Source: Tautonia plasticadhaerens (GTDB lineage Bacteria; Planctomycetota; Planctomycetia; Isosphaerales; Isosphaeraceae). From it: a stretch of 64,000 bases of DNA. Each line of letters starts with the position of its first letter. The first letter of the stretch is position 1. The position numbers and the translations under genes were made by a program. Below are positions 56,773-64,000 of the stretch, one piece after another. The stretch covers positions 62,001-126,000 of the forward strand of contig NZ_CP036426.1 in assembly GCF_007752535.1 (NCBI RefSeq). Reading direction: 5' to 3'. Below the pieces are notes generated by a model. The model ran no database searches. It was given only the letters and a program-made list of their open reading frames with translations, and was not told the origin of the DNA.

Positions 56773-57924
56773 TCAGCCCTCGTCCCGGAGGGCGGCCATC
56801 AGGGCGTCGTTGGCCTGGTCCCAGCGGAACTTCGAGGCGACGGACCGGCCGAGGGCGACGCGGCGGTCGCGCTCGGCGTCGCGGTCGAGCAGGTCGCGCA
56901 GGGCGGCGGTGAGGGCGTCGTCCCGCTCGGGGTCGAAGTACCAGCCGGCCTCCCCGGCGATCTCGGGCAGGGCGGTCGAGTCGGCCAGGGCGACGGGGCA
57001 GGACTGGGCCATCGCCTCGACGGTGGGGATGCCGAAGCTCTCGCAGGTGGAGGGGAAGACCAGCGCGGTCGCCTCGGCGTAGAGGGCCCGCAGCTTCGAG
57101 CCCTGGCGGTAGCCCGGCATCACGACCGTCGCCTTCGGGCCGATCGAGGCGATGGCCGATCGGATGGCCTCGGCCTGGGGCTCGGCCCCCTCGCCGACCA
57201 GGACCAGCGCGAGGTCCCCCGAGGCCACCTCCGGCAGCCGGCCGGCGGCCCGGACCAGCCGGGGCAGGTTCTTCCGCTCCTGGAAGTTGGCCACCGAGAG
57301 CAGGTAGGGCGCACCGGGCCGGAGGCCGGCGTCTCCCCGGGCGGCCCGGCGCTCGGCGCCCGTCGGGGGCTCGAAGTACAGGTCGTCGGCGGCGTTGGGC
57401 ACGGTCGACACCCGGCCCTTGCACTCGGGGAAGCGTTCGAGCAGCTGCTCGGTGTTGAACCGGGAGACCGAGAGGACCCGGTCGGCGGTCCCCAGCGCGT
57501 GGCCGAGCAGCTCCCGGCGGCTCGGCGAGCCGTAGCGGATGTCCTGCAAGACGTCATGGCTGGTGACGGCCCGCCGGGCCCGGCGGCGGGGCACGTAGTA
57601 CTCGGACGGGCAGTAGATCCAGTCGACCCGGCCGGTCCAGAGCTCCAGGGGCGGCCAGGGGACGAGCCTCCAGATCCGGAGCGCCGTGCGGGTGGAGACG
57701 GGAAGCTCCCGGCGGCGGGGGGGATCGGGCCGGTCTCCCAGGGCTTCCCACGAGGCCAGGCCGTCGGGCTCGCCGATCCGGCCGGAGACGGCCGTCAGGC
57801 GGACCCCGGGGCGGGCGATCAGCCGCTCGAGCTGGGCGAGGGCGTGGCGGGTCACGCCGGTCGGCCCTCGGCAATTGTTCATATCGAAGAACCAGGCAAT
57901 CGTCATTGCCGGATCGGCCGCCAT
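56773..57924 (-). CDS. GT4-type glycosyltransferase
   Basis: A 383-residue GT-B fold transferase of family 4 type: MTIAWFFDMNNCRGPTGVTRHALAQLERL (N-terminal Rossmann half), PYLLSVANFQERKNLPRLVRAAGRLP and LVLVGEGAEPQ (nucleotide-sugar half), and the E-x7-E region FPSTCESFGIPTVEAMAQSCPV. It would add a sugar from an NDP-donor with retention. The start ATG 57924 has GGAGGGGGG directly upstream; a second Met six codons later is possible. No other glycan genes are adjacent, so the acceptor is unknown. Confidence 0.88.
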   Translation of the reverse strand: MAADPAMTIAWFFDMNNCRGPTGVTRHALAQLERLIARPGVRLTAVSGRIGEPDGLASWEALGDRPDPPRRRELPVSTRTALRIWRLVPWPPLELWTGRVDWIYCPSEYYVPRRRARRAVTSHDVLQDIRYGSPSRRELLGHALGTADRVLSVSRFNTEQLLERFPECKGRVSTVPNAADDLYFEPPTGAERRAARGDAGLRPGAPYLLSVANFQERKNLPRLVRAAGRLPEVASGDLALVLVGEGAEPQAEAIRSAIASIGPKATVVMPGYRQGSKLRALYAEATALVFPSTCESFGIPTVEAMAQSCPVALADSTALPEIAGEAGWYFDPERDDALTAALRDLLDRDAERDRRVALGRSVASKFRWDQANDALMAALRDEG

Positions 57925-57989
57925 CGCCCCCCTCCGCCCCGCCCCGCCCCGCCCCGAAGCGACCCTCCCGGCCGGTCGGACGGGCCGCG

Positions 57990-58019
57990 ATCGTAGAGCG
58001 CCGGGGGCCGGGCCGTCAA
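57990..58019 (-). promoter_or_regulatory. Promoter of the glycosyltransferase gene
   Basis: On the minus strand, TTGACG (58019-58014), 18-bp spacer, TACGAT (57995-57990), 66 bases before the ATG. Confidence 0.6.
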
Positions 58020-58064
58020 TCTCGGCCCGGGGGGCCGGGGCGGGCCGCGTCGGCGAATCCATCG

Positions 58065-58072
58065 GGTAGAGT
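58065..58072 (+). promoter_or_regulatory. -10 box that decides the start of the giant DUF11 gene
   Basis: GGTAGAGT with TAGAGT at 58067-58072. The first in-frame ATG (58082) is only nine bases downstream, too close for a normal leader, which favours the later ATGs at 58148 or 58169. Confidence 0.45.
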
Positions 58073-58168
58073 TTCTCGGTCATGCATAAGCACGCCAGCA
58101 CGAGGCCGATCGTGACGGCCCCGGGGCCCTGGCGTCCTGTGGCGGATATGCCCGGCGAGGGGGTTGCG

Positions 58169-61100
58169 ATGGGTCGGAATCGATCGGCGCGGAAGGCGGG
58201 CGCCCGGGGGGCGAGGCCCGGGGTGGAGCGGTGCGAGGACCGCCGGCTGATGGCCACCTTCGTCGTGGCGACGGCGGCCGACGGCGGCGACGACGCCGCG
58301 CCGACGGCCGGGTCGCTCCGCGAGGCGATCCTGCTGGCCAACGCCAGCCCGGGGGAGGACCGGATCGCCTTCGCCATCGGCAGCGGCCCGCAGACGATCG
58401 CCCCGCCGACCCCGCTGCCGGCGCTGACCGACCCGGTGGTGGTCGACGGCTCGACCCAGCCGGGGTTCGCCGGCTCCCCCCTGATCGAGCTGAACGGGGC
58501 GAACATCGCCGGGTTCGCCCAGGGGCTCCGGATCTCGACCGGCCAGAGCACGATCCGGTCCCTGGTCATCAACCGCTTCTCGGCCGACGGCCTGAGCCTG
58601 GCCGGCGACGGCAACCTCGTGGTCGGCAACTTCATCGGCACCGACCGCACCGGCATGGTCGACTTCGGCAACGGGGACGACGGGATCGAGATCCTCTCCC
58701 GGAACAACACGATCGGCGGCACCAGCCCGGGCGACGCCAACGTCATCTCCGGCAACGACGGCGACGGCATCTTCCTCGTCACCGGGTCGCAGCCGGCTAA
58801 CAACGTCATCCAGGGCAACCGGATCGGCACCGACCCGGGCGGCACCCAGGCACTGGGCAACGGGGCGAACGGCCTCGCCCTGTTCGGGTCGCAGAACATC
58901 GTCGGGGGCACGGGGGCGGGACAGGCCAACGCGATCGCCTTCAACGGCCGGGCGGGGGTGGTGGTCGGCTCCTTCTTCTCGAACGAGCAGGGGAACGCGA
59001 TCCGGGCCAACGCGATCCGCTCCAACGGGGGCCTGGGGATCGACCTGGGGGACGACGGGGTCACGCTCAACGACCCGTCGGACGCCGACGGCGGCCCGAA
59101 CCTCCGGCAGGACTTCCCGGTGGTCGACGCCGCCTTCCCGGGCCCCGGGGGCACGGTGGTGCAGGGCCGCCTGGCCAGCCGGCCGGGGAGCAGCTTCTCG
59201 GTCGACTTCTTCGCCAACGACCAGGCCGACCCCACCGGCTTCGGCGAGGGGCAGCAATACCTCGGCTCGGCGGTGGTGATGACCGGCCCCGACGGCTCGG
59301 TCGCCTTCGATCTGGAGCTGCCCGCCGCCGTCCCCCCCGGCCGGCTGATCACCGCGACGGCCACCGACGCCGCCGGGAACACCTCGGAGTTCTCCGAGGC
59401 CCGGCTGGTGGCCGACGCGGCGAGGGCCGACCTGGCCGCCTCGCTCTCCCCCTCGCCCGGGACGATCCGGGTGGGCCAGGAGCTGACCCTCTCGGCCGGG
59501 GTCCGCAACCTCGGGCCTGCCCGGGCGACCGGCGTGACCGTCTCGGTCCCCCTGCCCGAGGGGTTCGACTTCGTGGCCGCGACGCCGACCCGGGGCTCGG
59601 CCTCCTTCGCCGACGGGGTGGTGACCGCCTCGATCGGCGAGCTGGGGGCCGGCCAGTCGGCCTCAGTGAACATCCGGGTCGTCCCCCGGGCCGTCGGGGT
59701 CGTGGCGGCCTCGGCCTCGGTCGCGTCCGACCTGGAGGATCCGGACGCCGGGAACGACGCGGCGACGGTCAACCTCGACGTCCAGCCCCCCGTGCCGGCC
59801 GACCTGGCGATCTCGGCCTCGACCCGGCCCTCCCCGGCGACCGTCGGCGAGCCGTTCGAGTACACCGCCGTGGTCGTCAACCGCGGGGGCAACCCCCGGG
59901 TCGACGGCGTCTCGGTGACGATCGAGCTGCCCGAGGGGCTGGCCGTCCGGGCGATCGACCCCAGCCAGGGGACCGCCAGCCAGGACGGCCGGGTCGTCAC
60001 CGCCTCGATCGGCTCGCTCGACCGGGACGCCAACGCCACCGTCCGCCTGACCCTCGTCCCCGAGTCGACCGACCGCCTGGCCGTCGTCGCCACCGTCCGG
60101 GCCGGGGCCCCCGACCCGGACGCCACCAACAACAACGTCCGGACCGAGCTGGACGTCACCGCCCAGCCGCCGATCGACCCGGCCGACCTCGGCCTGGTGG
60201 CCTTCCTCTCCGGCGAGTCGCCGGTCCTGGACCGGGAGTTCGAGTACACGGTGCTCGTCACCAACGGCGGCCCGTCCCCCCGGGCCGGGGACGTCGTGCT
60301 GACGACCGAGCTGCCCGAGGGGCTGGAGCTGACCGGCATCGCCCCGAGCCAGGGGTCGGCCGAGCGGGACGGCCGGACCGTGACCGTCCGGCTGGGGGAG
60401 CTCCCCAGCGGGGCCAACGCCGTCGTCCGGTTCCGCCTGACGCCGAGGGTGGCCGACACGCTGGAGATCTCCTCGGCGGTCCGGTCCGACCGGCCCGACC
60501 CCAATGCCCTGGACAACGTCGTCCGGCTCCCGGTGTCGGTCAGCCAGACCCCGCTGGTCGACCTGGCCGTCGGGCTCTCGGCCTCGCCGCCGTCCCCCCG
60601 GGTCGGCGAGGCGGTCTCGTACACGATCAGCGTCGTCAACGGCGGCCCGGGAGACGCCGGGGAGGTCGAGCTGCTCGGCGAGCTGCCCGAGGGGGCCGAG
60701 CTGGTGCTCCCGCCCTCGACCAGCCAGGGGACGGTCGAGCTGGTCGACGGCGACCTGGTCGGCCGGCTGGGGTCGCTCGGGCCGGGCCAGGTGGCGATCG
60801 TCTCCTACGTCGTCCGGACGGCCGGGACCGGCGTGTTGACCGCCTCGGCGACGGTCTCCTCCGACCGGGCCGACCCCAACCCGGCGAACAACCGGGCGAT
60901 GCTGACCACCCCGGTGGCCTCGGCCGACCCGGCGGATCTGGTCGTCGGGCTGGTCACGGTGCCCGAGCCGGCGACGGTCGGCGAGCCCCTGCGCTACTCC
61001 GTCGTGGCCTCCAACAGCGGGCCGGGGGTGGCCACCGGGACGGTCGTCCGGGTGCCGCTGCCCTCGGGGGTGGAGCTGGTCGGGATCAAGCCGAGCCAGG

Positions 61101-61834
61101 GCTCGGCCGCCCTCGGGCCCGACGGCGTCCTGACGCTGGACCTGGGGACGCTCGCCCCCGGGGGCCAGGCCCTGGTGGAGCTGCTCGTGGTGCCCCGGGC
61201 GCTCGGCCCGCTGGAGATCTCGGCCACGATCGAGGGGGCCGGGCCCGACTTCAACCCGGCCAACAACCGGGCCGTCTCGGCCACCGCCGCCGTCCCGGCC
61301 GAGGTGGCCCCGGTCGTCAGCGGCCAGCAACTGGTCAGCTCCCCCCGGGGGATCTCGGCGATCGTGCTGGCCTTCAGCCGGCCCCTGGACCCGGCCCTGG
61401 CCGCGTTCGCGGGCAACTACGCGATCCGGCAGGCCTCCGGCGACGGCCGGCCCGTCGGTCGGCCGATCGGGCTCCGGTCGGTTGCCTATGACCCGCTGGC
61501 CCGGACGGTGACCCTGGTCCCCTCCCGGATCCTGCCGCTGGGCCGCTACTTCCTGCTCCAGGCCAACGCCCCCGGCGGGCCCGGCCTGACCGGGGCCGAC
61601 GGCGCCGTGCTCGACGGCGACTTCGACGGCCTGCCCGACGGCATTTACGAGGACCTCGTCGGCCGGGGCACTCCCACCCGCCCCCGACGGCTCCAGCGCG
61701 GCCCGCTCTCCCGGGAGCTGCCGCCCTCCGCGCCGCCGTCGCCGCTCCCCCCGGCCCCGATCGGCACCGCCCGCCCCTTCGCCGCCGCCCTCGCGGCCCG
61801 GGCGGCGAGGCTGGCGGGCCGGGGAGAGGCGTGA
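58169..61834 (+). CDS. Giant secreted beta-helix and five-fold DUF11 protein
   Basis: A 1221-residue protein. The N-terminus (about 1-30) has the planctomycete-type ERCEDRRLMATF motif, found at the start of many large exported proteins. Next is AGSLREAILLANA, the CSLREA-type start of a parallel beta-helix (to about 310) with repeated N.I.GN.IG.D rungs. Five DUF11 beta-sandwiches follow (about 420-1040), each opening with ADLA/VDLA and containing G....Y...V.N.GP and ending DP...NN. A C-terminal Ig-like region (GISAIVLAFSRPLDPA) and a Pro/Ala tail close it. The start 58169 has GAGGGGG upstream. It is probably a cell-surface structural or adhesive protein. Confidence 0.85.
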   Translation: MGRNRSARKAGARGARPGVERCEDRRLMATFVVATAADGGDDAAPTAGSLREAILLANASPGEDRIAFAIGSGPQTIAPPTPLPALTDPVVVDGSTQPGFAGSPLIELNGANIAGFAQGLRISTGQSTIRSLVINRFSADGLSLAGDGNLVVGNFIGTDRTGMVDFGNGDDGIEILSRNNTIGGTSPGDANVISGNDGDGIFLVTGSQPANNVIQGNRIGTDPGGTQALGNGANGLALFGSQNIVGGTGAGQANAIAFNGRAGVVVGSFFSNEQGNAIRANAIRSNGGLGIDLGDDGVTLNDPSDADGGPNLRQDFPVVDAAFPGPGGTVVQGRLASRPGSSFSVDFFANDQADPTGFGEGQQYLGSAVVMTGPDGSVAFDLELPAAVPPGRLITATATDAAGNTSEFSEARLVADAARADLAASLSPSPGTIRVGQELTLSAGVRNLGPARATGVTVSVPLPEGFDFVAATPTRGSASFADGVVTASIGELGAGQSASVNIRVVPRAVGVVAASASVASDLEDPDAGNDAATVNLDVQPPVPADLAISASTRPSPATVGEPFEYTAVVVNRGGNPRVDGVSVTIELPEGLAVRAIDPSQGTASQDGRVVTASIGSLDRDANATVRLTLVPESTDRLAVVATVRAGAPDPDATNNNVRTELDVTAQPPIDPADLGLVAFLSGESPVLDREFEYTVLVTNGGPSPRAGDVVLTTELPEGLELTGIAPSQGSAERDGRTVTVRLGELPSGANAVVRFRLTPRVADTLEISSAVRSDRPDPNALDNVVRLPVSVSQTPLVDLAVGLSASPPSPRVGEAVSYTISVVNGGPGDAGEVELLGELPEGAELVLPPSTSQGTVELVDGDLVGRLGSLGPGQVAIVSYVVRTAGTGVLTASATVSSDRADPNPANNRAMLTTPVASADPADLVVGLVTVPEPATVGEPLRYSVVASNSGPGVATGTVVRVPLPSGVELVGIKPSQGSAALGPDGVLTLDLGTLAPGGQALVELLVVPRALGPLEISATIEGAGPDFNPANNRAVSATAAVPAEVAPVVSGQQLVSSPRGISAIVLAFSRPLDPALAAFAGNYAIRQASGDGRPVGRPIGLRSVAYDPLARTVTLVPSRILPLGRYFLLQANAPGGPGLTGADGAVLDGDFDGLPDGIYEDLVGRGTPTRPRRLQRGPLSRELPPSAPPSPLPPAPIGTARPFAAALAARAARLAGRGEA

Positions 61835-61976
61835 TCGGTTGACTGCTGCGGGGGGGCGATGGCCGTTCGTGATCGTCCTCCGGTCATCCCCCCTCCGCCC
61901 TCCGCCCTCCGCCCCCCGTCGTCCCCGGGGGGAGTCCGGGAGCGGGCCGGGACGTTGCCGACCCGGCTGGCTCAGG

Positions 61977-64000
61977 TCACTTGAGCGTGATCGTGACCTT
62001 GTCGATCGTGCCGGTGAACGCGCTGTTCTCCTCTGTGTAGTCGGGGGAGACCGGCGTCTCCCGGTCGACGCCGACGTTCGCCGTCTCGTCGGCCGACCAG
62101 ATCGCGAACTGGGTCTTCTCGACCCGGCCCGAGCCGACGGGCTTGCCGTCGATGGACAGGGTGACCTTCCCGCCGCCGCCGAGCTTCGGCTCGCCGTCGT
62201 AGTCGAAGGCCATCGTGACGGTCGCCTCCCCCTCGGGGAGGGGGGAGTCGGCGGTCACCGAGTAGTGCTCCAAGCCCAGGAAGTTGTAGTGGTAGGTCGG
62301 CCTGCCGTCCTTGACGTAGAAGCTCCAGCCGCCGAACCGGCCGGCCTGGCTGACGAGCACCCCGCCGGCCGACTCGCCCCCGGACTTGATCCGGGCCTCG
62401 ATCTCGAACGACGTGTTCTTCGTGTTGATGAAGCCGTTCTCCGGCATGAACCCCATCCCCGGGTACAGGTCCAAAGTCTTCCTCCCCGCCATGATGTCGG
62501 GGCGCCCGGCGATCAGCGGGTTGGTGCGCTCGACCCGGCGGTCGTCGATCGGCAGCACGTGATACGTGACGGCCTCGGCCAGGAAGAGGGACTGCAGCTC
62601 CTTGAGCTTCTCCGGCTGCTCGGCCGCCAGGTCCTTCGCCATGCTGAAGTCCTCGGCCACGTGGTACAGCTCCCACGTGTCCGCGGTCAGGGCGTTCTCC
62701 ACCTTGCCCCAGGGCGCCACGTGGACGGTGCCGGCGAACCAGCCGTCGGCGTAAATGCCGCGGTTGCCGAAGATCTCGAAGTACTGCACCCGGTGCCGGT
62801 CTGCGGCGGCCGCGTCGTCGAAGGTGTAGGCCAGGCTCACGCCCTCCATGGGGCGCTGGCCGATCCCGTTGACGTCCCTCGGCTGGGGCAGGCCCGCCAG
62901 CTCCAGGACCGTCGGGGCGATGTCGTTGACGTGGTGCCACTGCTCGCGCAGCTCGCCCTTCGCCTTGATCCGCTCCGGCCAGTGGACCACCATCCCCTGC
63001 CGGGTCCCGCCGTAGTTCGAGGCGATCTGCTTGGTCCAGGTGAACGGCGCGTCGAAGCAGACGGCCCAGCCGGCCGACATGTGCGGGTAGGTGCTCGGGC
63101 CGCCCCACTCGTCGGCCTTCTCCAGCATCTCGGAGACTTGCTCCTGCACGCCGTTGAAGTAGGTCATCTCGTTGAACATGCCGTTGAAGCCGCCCTCGGC
63201 GCTCGTCCCGTTGTCGCCGGCGATGTAGAAGACGAGCGTGTTGTCCAGCTCGCCCATCGCCTCGATCGCCCCGATCAGCCGGCCGATCTCCGCATCGACC
63301 ATGTCCACGTAGGCGGCGAACACCTCGGCCTGCCGGGCGAAGAGTTGCTTCTCGTCGGCCGAGAGGTCGGCCCAGTCCTTGATGTCCTTCGGCTTGGGCG
63401 CCAGCTCCGTGTCCTTCGGGATGACGCCCCGCTCCTTCTGGCCGGCGAAGATCCGCCCCCGGATGACGTCCCAGCCCTCGTCGAACTTGCCCTTGTATTT
63501 CTCGATGTACGACGTCGGCACGTGGTGCGGCGCGTGGACCGCTCCCGGGGCGAAGTAGGCGAAGTAGGGCCGCTCGGGGGTGAGCGACTGCTGGGCCTGG
63601 ATCCAGCGGATGGCCCGGGTGGTCATGTCTTCGAGGAAGTGGTAGTCCGGGTCGCCCTTGCCCGGGTCGGCGACCGGGGTGACGCCGTCGTAGATCGCCG
63701 GCGACCACTGGTTCGTCTCGCCGCCGAGGAAGCCGTAGAAGGTGTCGAACCCGCTGAGCGTCGGCCATCGGGTCAGGGGGCCCGAGACGCTGATCTCCCA
63801 GGCGGCGACCTCGTGACACTTGCCGAACTGCGCGGTGCTGTAGCCGTTCAACCGCAGGATCTCCGGCAGCGCGGCGCAGGTGTTGGGGATCATGCCCGTG
63901 TTGCCGGGGAAGGCGGTCGCCGTCTCGGTGATCGAGCCCATGTTGACCGAGTGGTGGTTGCGGCCGGTGAGCAGGGCCGCCCGGGTCGGCGAGCACAGCG
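61977..64000 (-). CDS. Arylsulfatase, 5' end outside the window
   Basis: 674 residues are visible and the gene runs off the right edge. The sulfatase signature CSPTRAALLTGR is at the very edge; its Cys is the residue turned into formylglycine. Downstream are FGKCHEVAAWE (Lys/His region), PYFAYFAPGAVHAPHH, FYIAGDNGTSAEGG (Asp-Asn metal ligands) and YGGTRQGMVVHWP. The last 150 residues form the usual C-terminal beta domain (SFEIEARIKSGGESAGGVLVSQAG). Family members remove sulfate from sulfated polysaccharides or aryl sulfates; planctomycetes have many. An internal ATG at 63941 is not the real start because the catalytic motif lies before it. Confidence 0.92.
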   Translation of the reverse strand, partial: LCSPTRAALLTGRNHHSVNMGSITETATAFPGNTGMIPNTCAALPEILRLNGYSTAQFGKCHEVAAWEISVSGPLTRWPTLSGFDTFYGFLGGETNQWSPAIYDGVTPVADPGKGDPDYHFLEDMTTRAIRWIQAQQSLTPERPYFAYFAPGAVHAPHHVPTSYIEKYKGKFDEGWDVIRGRIFAGQKERGVIPKDTELAPKPKDIKDWADLSADEKQLFARQAEVFAAYVDMVDAEIGRLIGAIEAMGELDNTLVFYIAGDNGTSAEGGFNGMFNEMTYFNGVQEQVSEMLEKADEWGGPSTYPHMSAGWAVCFDAPFTWTKQIASNYGGTRQGMVVHWPERIKAKGELREQWHHVNDIAPTVLELAGLPQPRDVNGIGQRPMEGVSLAYTFDDAAAADRHRVQYFEIFGNRGIYADGWFAGTVHVAPWGKVENALTADTWELYHVAEDFSMAKDLAAEQPEKLKELQSLFLAEAVTYHVLPIDDRRVERTNPLIAGRPDIMAGRKTLDLYPGMGFMPENGFINTKNTSFEIEARIKSGGESAGGVLVSQAGRFGGWSFYVKDGRPTYHYNFLGLEHYSVTADSPLPEGEATVTMAFDYDGEPKLGGGGKVTLSIDGKPVGSGRVEKTQFAIWSADETANVGVDRETPVSPDYTEENSAFTGTIDKVTITLK

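Noticed and set aside
63941-63941. ATG at this position as the sulfatase start
   Set aside because: The catalytic CSPTR motif lies upstream, in the same frame, up to the window edge.

Overview
The window is about 64 kb of very GC-rich DNA from a planctomycete, most likely of the family Isosphaeraceae (Tautonia/Singulisphaera/Isosphaera type). The evidence is the protein set: an adenosyl-hopene transferase HpnH, Uma2, DUF4058, DUF1579, DUF6065, DUF11 and sulfatase families, a large surface protein with the planctomycete 'ER.EDRRLM' N-terminus, and a sigma factor carrying two extra helix-turn-helix modules. Strong codon bias makes long antisense reading frames almost everywhere; these are left out.

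Layout. 1-28 kb is a mixed chromosomal stretch of short operons: a DUF11 secreted protein, DUF6065, a zinc-ribbon coiled-coil protein with a membrane partner, RtcA, a lipoprotein, asnB-larA, DUF4058, VOC-GNAT, hpnH, DUF202, an L7/L12-like protein, DUF1579, metK, pfkA, Uma2-galK, an ABC-2 permease, a pair made of a methanethiol-oxidase-like SBP56 protein and a SCO copper protein, a lipid-kinase-like gene, an FHA-zinc ribbon-Ser/Thr kinase and psuG.

28-31.9 kb is an accessory patch. It holds a three-unit tandem repeat with internally phased 33-bp motifs, a perfect 20-bp inverted repeat, and small cassette-like genes on the minus strand with shared 5' and 3' flanks. A two-gene DUF5678/retropepsin unit and a recently broken pseudogene also lie here. 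Two secreted proteins (31.9-35.5 kb) follow.

36-55.2 kb is the information-processing core: sigma factor, tRNA-Thr/Tyr/Gly/Thr, tuf, tRNA-Trp, secE, nusG, rplK, rplA, rplJ, rplL, rpoB, then rpoC. The order is classical, but rpoB and rpoC are separated by 1.4 kb holding a terminator-like hairpin, a dead Uma2 gene and a good promoter. EF-Tu has an altered switch I and NusG has a 139-residue acidic N-terminal extension.

55-64 kb returns to accessory functions: Uma2, a secreted double-HMA protein, a GT4 glycosyltransferase, a giant five-DUF11 protein and an arylsulfatase cut by the window edge.

Promoters that can be read directly share -10 boxes of the TAGANT/TACAAT type, several with TTGACA-like -35 boxes at 17-18 bp. 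This was useful for choosing some start codons.
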